Shown piece by piece: positions 24,973 through 33,103 of a stretch of 64,000 nt of DNA; the first letter of the stretch is position 1, and the number at the start of each line of letters is the position of its first letter. A model generated the notes under the pieces. That model was not told the DNA's origin. It saw only the letters and a list, made by a program, of their open reading frames with translations, and did not search any database. The position numbers were made by a program, and so were the translations under genes. Source of the stretch: Butyrivibrio sp. VCD2006 (GTDB taxonomy: Bacteria; Bacillota; Clostridia; Lachnospirales; Lachnospiraceae); assembly GCF_000423925.1 (NCBI RefSeq), contig NZ_AUIX01000009.1:124001-188000 (forward strand). The letters are read 5' to 3'.

Positions 24973-25557
24973 ATGAGATACATACTTGCATCAGGGTCTC
25001 CTAGAAGGCGAGAACTTCTTGGGACTTTGGATATTGAATTTGAAATAATCCCTGCGGAAGGTGAAGAAATAATAACCAGCGATGTTCCTTCAGAGGTTGT
25101 GACTTCTCTTTCGGAGCAGAAGGCTAAAGAGATTTTTCATAAACTTTTTAGAGATAATAAAGACACTCTCGTTGTAATTGGTTCAGATACCGTTGTATCA
25201 TATAGAGAGAAAATACTTGGCAAGCCAAAGGACAGAAACGATGCCGAAGAAATGATCCGGAATCTTCAGGGAGAGACACATCAGGTGTATACCGGAGTGA
25301 CGGTGATATATGGTTCAGGTGGTGAAGAGAAGTCGTTCTCATTCTACGAGTGTACTGACGTAAATGTATATCCGATGAGTGAAAAGGAAATTATGGATTA
25401 TCTTGATACCGATGAACCTTATGACAAGGCCGGAGCCTATGGTATCCAGGGAATTTTCGGAAGATATGTCAAGGGTATCGAAGGCGACTACAATAATGTG
25501 GTTGGACTTCCGCTCTCAAGATTATATCAGAAATTAAAAACCAGAGATTTAATATAA
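24973..25557 (+). CDS. maf: Maf family nucleoside triphosphate pyrophosphatase
   Basis: 194 residues from the ATG at 24973, which gives the classical opening MRYILASGSPRRRELL and has TGAGGA five bases ahead. An ATG at 24958 would add five residues without a better site. Other motifs are SDTVV, the KP-DR-DAEEMI loop, and HQVYTGVTVI, DEPYDKAGAYGIQG and GDYNNVVGLPL. Maf proteins hydrolyse dTTP/UTP or modified nucleotides and limit their use in nucleic acids. It stands 91 bases after ppk1, with no clear terminator between. Confidence 0.92.
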   Translation: MRYILASGSPRRRELLGTLDIEFEIIPAEGEEIITSDVPSEVVTSLSEQKAKEIFHKLFRDNKDTLVVIGSDTVVSYREKILGKPKDRNDAEEMIRNLQGETHQVYTGVTVIYGSGGEEKSFSFYECTDVNVYPMSEKEIMDYLDTDEPYDKAGAYGIQGIFGRYVKGIEGDYNNVVGLPLSRLYQKLKTRDLI

Positions 25558-25606
25558 CCACTTTATGCACAGGTAATAGGGTAGCCTGTGGGAAAGCGAG
25601 CTATGA

Positions 25607-25861
25607 ATGCACGAGTATGATGATGCCGTTCTTAATTGTTTTTTAGAAAATCAGGGACAACTTTTTTCTGAAAATGTGGCTGAGAGCCCGGAGGAAGCGG
25701 AGGCTTTTCTTGAAGACTGCATGGCAGTAGTTGTTGACTCTCCAGAGGAGGTTGAGGAATACTTTGAGGAGGCAGGTCTTGATCCTGGGGATGGCGATGT
25801 CATGGAAGCATCTGAAGTTTTTGATGTCGGTGATGGCAGATATCTCATAGTTGAAGGATGA
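25607..25861 (+). CDS. Small acidic protein, 84 residues, function unknown
   Basis: Begins MHEYDDAVLNCFLENQGQLF and is rich in Glu and Asp, with repeated ESPEEAEAFLEDC and DSPEEVEEYFEEAG helices and a final DGRYLIVEG. It is soluble, with no signal or membrane part. It resembles small acidic Lachnospiraceae proteins that sometimes carry uninformative names in databases. The start follows a GGAAAGCGAG stretch. An ATG at 25603 in another frame closes after five codons. A CACAGG/CCTGTG hairpin (25568-25590) lies between maf and this gene. Confidence 0.7.
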   Translation: MHEYDDAVLNCFLENQGQLFSENVAESPEEAEAFLEDCMAVVVDSPEEVEEYFEEAGLDPGDGDVMEASEVFDVGDGRYLIVEG

Positions 25862-25928
25862 ATTTGCGCTTTTTATAACACGAGTAATTTTATATTGCTG
25901 ATATTAGCGAAAGTTAATAAATACTTAA

Positions 25929-25962
25929 GGGAATATACATTGTTTGTATATTCCCTCTTTTT
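25929..25962 (+). terminator. Terminator after the small acidic protein gene
   Basis: GGGAATATAC (25929-25938) pairs with GTATATTCCC (25946-25955), followed by TCTTTTTT. Confidence 0.85.
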
Positions 25963-25993
25963 TACAATTAATTCATAGATGAGGGAAGATACT

Positions 25994-26707
25994 ATGAAAA
26001 TTGCAAAAAAGTTCTTTGTATCATTATTGGTATTTGCACTTTCGCTTGTAGTTGTTTTGGAAAGTCCGGCTTGTGCGATACAGGCGGGTGCATCATCCAA
26101 TTATCTCAAAAAGAATAATATCCGAACGACCTTAAAAAAGGGAAAGAATGTTACTGTTCAAAGTGCTTGTCCCGGAATAGGTTATAGGAACAGCAAGGTT
26201 CGGATTATGGAATTTGAAAAAGAAGATGCTGAGGATAGAGAAGGGTATGAGTGTGCATATATCAAGGTGAAAATCTCTACTCCTAAACTTAATTCAGGTC
26301 AGGTAGCAAGGGCTGTCAAGGCAGCTAACAAGAGTGGTCTTGGAAACAGTATTACTGCTACCTATAATGCTGTTGTCATAGATGGGAAAAGCGGATTGTC
26401 ACTTGGCGCCTTTACATTAGGGACCACTGAGGTTGATGGAGTGTTATCGGCCTGTGTGAGATCATATGACAGCTATTATGAACAGAAGGCCGGCGGCTAT
26501 GATGTTGCCGGATACAAAGATCTTATTTATACTATTGCAGTCTGCTATCCAAAGAAGAGAAAGAATATTTATGTAGGTATAGCAGGGACAACAGATTTGG
26601 ACTATATGATGTGTCAGGATTTTGAAATCAGAAATATGAAATTTGCAAAGACAAATATGTACAGCAAAAAGAATGCTAAGCTAAGTTCATTTCTTAAAGT
26701 TAATTAA
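25994..26707 (+). CDS. Secreted protein of unknown function
   Basis: 237 residues. A signal peptide (MKIAKKFFVSLLVFALSLV, cleavage near SPACA) leads to a mature beta-rich domain starting YLKKNNIRTTLKKGKNVTV. The GYECAYIKVKIS and YAVCYPKKRKNIYVGIAG type strands are seen. Two or more cysteines and a high Lys/Tyr content are visible. No known family is recognised. The ATG at 25994 lies behind GAGGGAAG; the ATG at 25979 would only add five residues. It is a single-gene unit with terminators on both sides. Confidence 0.75.
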   Translation: MKIAKKFFVSLLVFALSLVVVLESPACAIQAGASSNYLKKNNIRTTLKKGKNVTVQSACPGIGYRNSKVRIMEFEKEDAEDREGYECAYIKVKISTPKLNSGQVARAVKAANKSGLGNSITATYNAVVIDGKSGLSLGAFTLGTTEVDGVLSACVRSYDSYYEQKAGGYDVAGYKDLIYTIAVCYPKKRKNIYVGIAGTTDLDYMMCQDFEIRNMKFAKTNMYSKKNAKLSSFLKVN

Positions 26708-26714
26708 GATGGCA

Positions 26715-26755
26715 AAAGCCCCTGTTCATTTCGAACAGGGACTTTTAATTTTTGT
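26715..26755. terminator. Bidirectional terminator between convergent genes
   Basis: AAAAGCCCCTGTTC (26715-26728) pairs with GAACAGGGACTTTT (26734-26747), with T-runs on both strands. It serves the secreted protein gene and the large surface protein on the minus strand. Confidence 0.85.
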
Positions 26756-26764
26756 TATCATTTG

Positions 26765-29700
26765 TTATTTAAGCTTTTTGAATTTAAACTTTGCCTTTTT
26801 AGCACCGGCTTTTTTATACTTTTTAACAAGCTTGTTATAAGTTTTTTTATTCTTGGCAGTAAGAGTGATCTTAGTGCCGTCTTTTAATCCCTTGAAAGCG
26901 TTTTTGTTCAGTTTGGATACATTTTTACCAACGATAATACTCTTTAGCTTCTTACAGTTTTTAAATGCTTTTGAGCCTATCGAAGTGACTGCATATTTCT
27001 TTGAACCAATAGTTACATTTTCAGGAATTATTATCTTTGATACCTTTTTGTTGCTAATGGCTTCAAATCGAACTTCGCTGTCAGAGGTAATTACATATAT
27101 CGCTCCGGAAGTAGGATCTGTAAACTTATCACCCTTCTTGTAGCCGGTTTCTGTAGTGGTAGTCGAAGGAGAATCAACAGGTATGACAGTAGGAGCGTTG
27201 TCATTACCGGTATTTCCTGTTTCAGAAGCATCTGATGATGGCGTATCTGATGCAGGCTCGTTTCCGGGATTTTGTGGTTCGTCATTTTCACCCGGCTCAT
27301 CTTCGGGAACTTCGCCTGATGAATCCTTGATAATTATCTTGCAGGTAGCTGTCTTACCACCGTAGGAAGCAGTAATTGTTGCTGTTCCGGGAGCAATGGG
27401 CTTTATCCTGATTGAGCCTGAATAACCGCTTGGAACATTATAATTTTCGGAATCAAATGGTACAATTTCTGCTTTGGTAGTATTACTGGATGTCCAGGTT
27501 ACGTTGTAAAGTGAGTTTAAGTCATCATTTCCTGCATGAAGAGAGAGTAGCCTGTAATTACCGCTACTATCAGGATGGGCGATTAGCTCGTGATCCGAAA
27601 GCTCTAAGCTGTTCATTTTCTTGACAGTCAGTTCACAGCTATCTGAATATGAGCTATTGGAATCAGCATAAGTAGCTGTCAAAGTGACCTTTCCGGGGGC
27701 TTTGGTTATGAGATAACCATCGCTGTTAAAGGTAGCTACCGATTCATCGCTGCTTTTGAATGTTATTTTATCAAGAAGATCAGCAGGCTCCACCTTGAAT
27801 AGTGATGACAATTCAGCAAAGGAATTTTCATCCAAAGTTTGTTTTTGCTGGACAAAGGACAATTTAGGAGCATTTACACCTACCGCCAAGACACCCATCC
27901 GCCCTTCTTCGTCAGTGACGGTTACTAATACGACACCAGGCTTCCTTGCTATTAACCCTCCATCAGCTGTTATGGATAAAACCGTTTCGTCAGAGGTGCT
28001 ATAGGTGAGCTTTGAACGATTTATCCAATGATTCATGCCATCCTCATACACACTGAAATAATATGGCTCTTGTCCCACGAACAGTTCTTTAGGATAGGAG
28101 TCGAAATCTAAGGTCTCTGCCTTTCTTGAAATTTTGGACAGGTCATTTAAGACAACTGTTTCGTCATGTGAAACTTTATCAGACATATCCCTTATTGTAA
28201 CGCTTATGGAGAGGCTGTTAATACTTGTTATATCTGTGATGTAGTATTCTTCGGGAATAATCATGTTTCCATACATTTTCTCGCCGGGGTAGAGACATTC
28301 GCTCTTAAGGGTATTGAAAATGTAATTGTCATTTACACTTTTTTCGTTAACCTTATTAATATACGCTGAAAACTGGTAAGTATTATTTTTTGATTTATTC
28401 TGTATATACAATGAAATTACGGATTCAATTAAGTTGTGATTGTAACACCTTTCGTATATACTTGTTACTTCAGCGCTAATATCCTTAAAGTTTAGACTGA
28501 GATCCTTACCTGAAGGAGTTCTTCTTACATATGATGTGGCTGTTCCGGTTCCGGGCTTTATTACAAAAGGCCATTTTGAATGTTTTCCATTTTCTACCAG
28601 ATAATCGACTGTTCCACGAAGCTCCGAAATTTCCATTGTACCCAATTGGGCAAACACATCTTCGCCAATGGAAAATGTATGCTTTTTGGGAGTGCCTTTT
28701 GTTATTTTTCCGGAGGTTTTTAGTTTCTGGGTGTAACCGTGATGAAAACTGTGTACCTTGAGACCATTTATGCTAGTAATGGTAATGTCGCTGTTTATTG
28801 GCTGTGCTCCAAGACATTCTTCAGTAATATCCAGACGATAGCTTGACCCAACCATCTGCGCACTGTCAAGACTAATACTGAATACATTATCTTCCTTGAA
28901 CAATAATCCGCTGGCATTAAGAGATGGCGCTTTTACAATAGGTTTATTTTTAAGTTCAGTGGTCTCTTCCCTTTTAGGAAGTACACGGATATATGCTTCT
29001 GCTGTAAGGGGTGTAGGATATCCTTCCATACTGGCAGTAGCGATTATCTTTGTAATTCCTTCTGATTTGCCATACAGCCTTTTATAAGGCCCCATGACTG
29101 CAATGTTTTCATCTTCGGTTTTTATTGAAACATTAAAATTATCCATTGACTCAGGATATATGGAGTAGTCGTAAGGAATGAAATCATCACAGGCTACGGC
29201 TTTGGAATATATTACGAGTTTGGGACTTCTGACATCCAATGCTTTTTGAAAAATTAACGTTCCATAAGCTGCGCGTATGATTGTCACTCCGGGAACGCCG
29301 GTAAGTGTGATATTACCATTACTGTCAATTGTAGCGATGCTTTCATCACTGCTTGACCAGACGATTTTTTCGTGTGGAATACTGGTTTCGGGCTTCCTGT
29401 CATCTAGTGCTAATTTACAGGAACGCGGATCATCGCCTATATAAAATGTATTATAACAGCTCTTAGAGGAATCATTTTTGTTAACAAAATACACATTTAA
29501 AGATTGATAAGAATGAGCTGAATCTTCTATAACAATTATTTTTCCAAAATCCAGATTTGCATTTTTTGTGGAAATGACTTTTCCTGAGTCGGTGTTTTTT
29601 AAAGTGTAAGTGACTGGTTCAACCGCCTTGTTTTTAAGCAAATTTTCAAGCTTCGAATTGTCTCCTAGGTAGCTAGGGCTTCTATTTACAGAATAAATAT

Positions 29701-30487
29701 TTGGTGAAAGATAAAAACTGAATATTTTTGAACCATCCTTATAGCTTGCAGTTAAAAGCAAATTAGAAGAAGTAGTGTTCTGGTAATCACAATAAATATC
29801 ATAGTCACCCTTCGAATCCTTCTTGAATGCAGATAGGTTAAATACAACAGCCCCCTTTATGGAACTATTATCACTTGAATTGAATTTTGCACCGGTGAGC
29901 TCATTAAAAAGAATCTCATCATTGGAGGAATCATCTTCAAGAGCTGCGTGAAATGTACCATTTTTTTCATTAAGAAGAATCTTATCCGTTGTATCAATAA
30001 TCTTTATGTAACCATCGATATTTTTTACTCTATTTACTTTTCCTTCCAGTAGAGTAGAGAACGAAATTACAGCCGGTCTCGATACGGTCGCGCCTTTCCC
30101 TATACGAAAACTGGAAAGGTATCCGGAAAGGTGTGGATAACCTTCCTGCTCAATACTTCTTGTTATGGCCAAAGGTGAGGAAAGGTTTTTTCCATTAATC
30201 TTTGTAACATAAACGTTGACAAAAACAGGCTTAGTGTATTTGTTCTCGAATTTGAGATCCAAATAATATCCTGCGAGATAGTTAGGATTAAGATGAGGAA
30301 TATCATTATATTGAAGAGATGTTCCTCCAATAGTGACCTTCATGTATTTGTTATTGGAAAACAGGACTTTACCTTTGTTGTCCCTGACAGATGCGGACGC
30401 ATCCAGTGAATTGAGATTGATGCACAGAAGCATCAAAAGAAGCGCAAACAGCAGCCGGGCTGCGATTGCTTTAACCCTTTTTTTCAT
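26765..30487 (-). CDS. Large secreted Ig-like (Big_2) repeat protein with C-terminal BspA-like LRR
   Basis: 1,240 residues on the minus strand. The ATG at 30487 follows GGAGGG and gives a good signal peptide (MKKRVKAIAARLLFALLLML, cleavage near DASA). Several Ig-like group 2 domains follow, seen as VWSSSDESIATIDSNGNITL, TYSTSDETVLSITADGG, TFKSSDESVATFNSDG and TWTSSNTTKAEI, each with a closing PG-V-T or PG-A-T stroke. A Ser/Pro/Asn-rich linker (about residues 1030-1080) leads to LRR_5 units (VTSIGSKAFKNCKKL, VSKLNKNAFKGL) and a lysine-rich end YKKAGAKKAKFKFKK. There is no LPxTG. It is likely cell-surface associated and may bind other cells or plant fibre. Confidence 0.87.
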   Translation of the reverse strand: MKKRVKAIAARLLFALLLMLLCINLNSLDASASVRDNKGKVLFSNNKYMKVTIGGTSLQYNDIPHLNPNYLAGYYLDLKFENKYTKPVFVNVYVTKINGKNLSSPLAITRSIEQEGYPHLSGYLSSFRIGKGATVSRPAVISFSTLLEGKVNRVKNIDGYIKIIDTTDKILLNEKNGTFHAALEDDSSNDEILFNELTGAKFNSSDNSSIKGAVVFNLSAFKKDSKGDYDIYCDYQNTTSSNLLLTASYKDGSKIFSFYLSPNIYSVNRSPSYLGDNSKLENLLKNKAVEPVTYTLKNTDSGKVISTKNANLDFGKIIVIEDSAHSYQSLNVYFVNKNDSSKSCYNTFYIGDDPRSCKLALDDRKPETSIPHEKIVWSSSDESIATIDSNGNITLTGVPGVTIIRAAYGTLIFQKALDVRSPKLVIYSKAVACDDFIPYDYSIYPESMDNFNVSIKTEDENIAVMGPYKRLYGKSEGITKIIATASMEGYPTPLTAEAYIRVLPKREETTELKNKPIVKAPSLNASGLLFKEDNVFSISLDSAQMVGSSYRLDITEECLGAQPINSDITITSINGLKVHSFHHGYTQKLKTSGKITKGTPKKHTFSIGEDVFAQLGTMEISELRGTVDYLVENGKHSKWPFVIKPGTGTATSYVRRTPSGKDLSLNFKDISAEVTSIYERCYNHNLIESVISLYIQNKSKNNTYQFSAYINKVNEKSVNDNYIFNTLKSECLYPGEKMYGNMIIPEEYYITDITSINSLSISVTIRDMSDKVSHDETVVLNDLSKISRKAETLDFDSYPKELFVGQEPYYFSVYEDGMNHWINRSKLTYSTSDETVLSITADGGLIARKPGVVLVTVTDEEGRMGVLAVGVNAPKLSFVQQKQTLDENSFAELSSLFKVEPADLLDKITFKSSDESVATFNSDGYLITKAPGKVTLTATYADSNSSYSDSCELTVKKMNSLELSDHELIAHPDSSGNYRLLSLHAGNDDLNSLYNVTWTSSNTTKAEIVPFDSENYNVPSGYSGSIRIKPIAPGTATITASYGGKTATCKIIIKDSSGEVPEDEPGENDEPQNPGNEPASDTPSSDASETGNTGNDNAPTVIPVDSPSTTTTETGYKKGDKFTDPTSGAIYVITSDSEVRFEAISNKKVSKIIIPENVTIGSKKYAVTSIGSKAFKNCKKLKSIIVGKNVSKLNKNAFKGLKDGTKITLTAKNKKTYNKLVKKYKKAGAKKAKFKFKKLK

Positions 30488-30508
30488 ACACTTTCCCTCC
30501 AAATGATT

Positions 30509-30524
30509 TCGGGATAGTTCCCGA
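30509..30524 (-). promoter_or_regulatory. Small hairpin between HAD and surface-protein genes
   Basis: TCGGGA/TCCCGA around TAGT lies 21 bases ahead of the surface-protein start on the minus strand. No T-run follows, so it is not a clear terminator; it may protect or shape the leader of an operon with the HAD gene. Confidence 0.35.
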
Positions 30525-30545
30525 TAATAATAGACTTAAGGACTA

Positions 30546-31352
30546 TTATAGATTGTTTAGAAGAATCTTAGCAAGACCATCGTTATTATTATCGGTCTCT
30601 GTAATGATATCAGCTGCTTTTTTTACTTCATCGGTGCCATTTATCATTCCGATTCCAAGACCTGCAGCCTTTATCATAGAGATATCGTTTTCTTCATCGC
30701 CTGCTGCGATTGTGCTTTCATGTGGGATTCCTAGATGATCGGCAAGCCTTACAACAGCGCTTCCTTTTCCTGCCTCGGAATTGAAAATCTCAAGGTAGTA
30801 GGGATTTGAATAAAGAAGAGTGAGCCTGTCACCGGCATATTCTTCGACAGCCGCCTTAAAGCGATCACACTTATCACGGTCATGAAGCTCAATTCCGATT
30901 ATCTTGCAGGGCACATCGGTGAGGGCAGAGCAAATATCGTCTGTTACTATATAAGGAGTCTTGATAACTCTTCTGTAGTATGTAAGCTCTTCATCCTCAT
31001 AAGGTGTTATGATATTTTCGTCGGTGTAGGTATGACAATGTACACCATATTCTTTTGCCAGGGAAAAAATATCAGGTATCATTTCAAAAGGTACACCGGT
31101 TCTGTATACATCTCTCTTATTATCACAATCATAGATTTGCGAACCATTGTAAGCGACAAGAAAGCTCCCCGGGAAAAACAGATCGTTGTCCCTTTGTGCG
31201 GCCATGGCACTTTCTAAGGATCTTCCTGTATTTATCGCAAAGTGATTACCTGCACCGGTGAATTTCTTTAAGGCATCCATAGTAACAGGTGATACTTTTT
31301 TCTCTTTTGTTAATAATGTTCCATCCAAATCAGTGAAAAAAATCTTACTCAT
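30546..31352 (-). CDS. HAD superfamily Cof-type phosphatase
   Basis: 268 residues on the minus strand. Motif I is FFTDLDGTLL near the start, motif II is INTGRS, and the motif III/IV region is KGSAVVRLADHLGIPHESTIAAGDEENDISMI. The cap is the C2B type of Cof/YidA enzymes, which remove phosphate from sugar phosphates, FMN or similar. The ATG at 31352 has GGAG seven bases ahead; a longer start at 31364 is less likely. It stands 58 bases upstream of the large surface protein gene in the same direction. Confidence 0.9.
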   Translation of the reverse strand: MSKIFFTDLDGTLLTKEKKVSPVTMDALKKFTGAGNHFAINTGRSLESAMAAQRDNDLFFPGSFLVAYNGSQIYDCDNKRDVYRTGVPFEMIPDIFSLAKEYGVHCHTYTDENIITPYEDEELTYYRRVIKTPYIVTDDICSALTDVPCKIIGIELHDRDKCDRFKAAVEEYAGDRLTLLYSNPYYLEIFNSEAGKGSAVVRLADHLGIPHESTIAAGDEENDISMIKAAGLGIGMINGTDEVKKAADIITETDNNNDGLAKILLNNL

Positions 31353-31385
31353 GGCAATCTCCATATTCTATAAAATACTTAGTGA

Positions 31386-31414
31386 ATTATATACTGATTG
31401 TTCACCTGTGTAAA
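31386..31414 (-). promoter_or_regulatory. Sigma-A promoter of the HAD gene
   Basis: On the minus strand TTTACA (31414-31409), exactly 17 bases, then TATAAT (31391-31386). A close consensus match 30 bases ahead of the gene. Confidence 0.75.
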
Positions 31415-31416
31415 AT

Positions 31417-31446
31417 TTGATTTTTTGCTTGTGATGCGCTTATTAT
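31417..31446 (+). promoter_or_regulatory. Promoter of the PHP gene
   Basis: TTGATT at 31417-31422, 18 bases, then TATTAT at 31441-31446. It is divergent from the HAD promoter. Confidence 0.5.
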
Positions 31447-31493
31447 AAAATGATTGATAGCACATGACTTTTACATCTAAAACGGAGATTAGT

Positions 31494-32357
31494 ATGAAAA
31501 AAGCGGACTTACACACTCATTCGACTGCATCAGACGGAACATATTCACCATCAGAACTAATAGATTATGCTTATGAAAAAGGGCTTTCAGCAATTGCGCT
31601 TACTGATCACGATACGGTATCCGGACTTTTTGAGGCAATGGAACGAGGGAAGCTTTATCCTGAGCTTGAGGTAATCCCCGGCATAGAGTATTCGACTGTC
31701 AGAAATGGAAAGGACGTTCATATAGTCGGGCTATATATAGACTATCAGAGCGATAGCTTTAAGAAGTCTCTTCAGGGCTTTATAGATTCAAGAACAGAAC
31801 GTAACAGACAAATGTGCAAAAAACTCACTGATGCCGGGATGCCAATAACCTATGAAGAACTCGTTCAAAAGAATCCGGGAGCAGTTATCACAAGGGCTCA
31901 CTTTGGCAAACTGCTTTTGGAAAAAGGATATATAACGAGTGTAAAGGAAGCCTTTGACAGATTCATAGGTGATCACTGTCCGTATTATGTTCCAAGAGAA
32001 AAAATAACACCGGAAATGGCAATTGATCAGATTTTATCGGCAGGAGGAGTGCCGGTTCTGGCGCATCCTGTTCTTTACGGACTTGGAAGGGATGCAATGG
32101 ACGAACTTGTTCATTCCATGAAAGATGCCGGAATTGTTGGTATTGAAGCCATCTATGGAACATATACACCTCAGGACGAGCGCGATATAAAAGCACTTGC
32201 TATGAAATATAATCTTCTTATCAGTGGAGGCTCGGATTTTCATGGGAAAAACAAGCCCCATATTGACCTAGGAGCCGGAACAGGGAAAATGACAGTTCCT
32301 TATGAAGTCGCCGAGCGAATAAAGGAATATTATCTGAAAAATAAGAAAGCTTTATAG
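31494..32357 (+). CDS. PHP domain phosphoesterase (TrpH/RNase AM-like)
   Basis: 287 residues. Metal-binding motifs of the PHP fold are in order: DLHTHSTASDGTYSP, ALTDHDTVSG, PGIEYS, LAHPVLY and GGSDFHG. This is the stand-alone PHP class of which characterised members hydrolyse 3',5'-nucleoside bisphosphates or trim RNA 5' ends. The ATG at 31494 follows CGGAG; the ATG at 31464 does not sit behind a ribosome site. Single gene with its own promoter. Confidence 0.9.
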   Translation: MKKADLHTHSTASDGTYSPSELIDYAYEKGLSAIALTDHDTVSGLFEAMERGKLYPELEVIPGIEYSTVRNGKDVHIVGLYIDYQSDSFKKSLQGFIDSRTERNRQMCKKLTDAGMPITYEELVQKNPGAVITRAHFGKLLLEKGYITSVKEAFDRFIGDHCPYYVPREKITPEMAIDQILSAGGVPVLAHPVLYGLGRDAMDELVHSMKDAGIVGIEAIYGTYTPQDERDIKALAMKYNLLISGGSDFHGKNKPHIDLGAGTGKMTVPYEVAERIKEYYLKNKKAL

Positions 32358-32473
32358 AATTAAAATACTGAAATAGATATAAACTAAAATTTCTAGATAT
32401 TTAAGAGTTATGTGACCTTCTACACTGTATAATCTATATATAGTAGATTATCCAAAGTGCAGGAGGTCTTTCT

Positions 32474-32971
32474 ATGTATGTTTTTGATGAAGCCATAATA
32501 ATGGATATTGATCCTTTGAAATGGGATTCCACAGGCTATACGAGGCATGTGGCTTCATGTAATGCGGATTTTTTCAGAATCAGGGACTTTGGAACAATAT
32601 ATTTGTATACCACAGATAGCGATTATAAAGAGAATCACCCCTATGATCTATACCTTTCAAAGACTGCTCCTTTGAGAGATGCCAATGACGAAGAAGACGA
32701 GTACTTCGGATATCTCACTATGGCTGACTATAAAAGATTCGAAACGATAGATGTTTTGGAGGATATGGCCAATCCGGGAAGCTTTGTTAAAGAAAACAGC
32801 GTTCAGGAGGCGGTTCTTAAAACCTTCAATGCTTCGAAGGAATTAGCAGGAAAAGAGCCATTGCCCTTTGTAGGAAACTTCCGTCTTATGGGACAGGTTT
32901 ATAATGACGATGGTTATCAAAAACTCAAGACCTCTGTTGAATTATATTTTAGATATATATATGTTAGATGA
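32474..32971 (+). CDS. Hypothetical protein, 165 residues
   Basis: Begins MYVFDEAIIMDIDPLKWDST and is rich in Asp, Tyr and Phe, with no signal peptide or membrane helix. Segments such as FFRIRDFGTIYLYTTDSDYK look beta-rich. TATAAT at 32428-32433 and AGGAGG before the start support expression. A terminator follows. No family is recognised and the neighbours give no hint. Confidence 0.7.
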   Translation: MYVFDEAIIMDIDPLKWDSTGYTRHVASCNADFFRIRDFGTIYLYTTDSDYKENHPYDLYLSKTAPLRDANDEEDEYFGYLTMADYKRFETIDVLEDMANPGSFVKENSVQEAVLKTFNASKELAGKEPLPFVGNFRLMGQVYNDDGYQKLKTSVELYFRYIYVR

Positions 32972-32978
32972 ATAGTAA

Positions 32979-33018
32979 AAAAGCCTTCTCTAAACTGTTG
33001 GAGAGGGCTTCTTTTATA
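32979..33018 (+). terminator. Terminator after the hypothetical gene
   Basis: AAGCCTTCTCT/GGAGAGGGCTT stem with loop AAACTGTT, followed by CTTTT. Confidence 0.75.
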
Positions 33019-33047
33019 TTGCATTTTTTATTATCTTCCAATATAAT
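33019..33047 (+). promoter_or_regulatory. Sigma-A promoter of the ABC-F gene
   Basis: TTGCAT at 33019-33024, exactly 17 bases, TATAAT at 33042-33047. The ribosome site GGAGG lies about 50 bases downstream. Confidence 0.75.
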
Positions 33048-33103
33048 ACGTAAGTTGATTACATTATTATTAGAAGAAACACGATCGGAGGTAGTTTTTC
33101 AAT

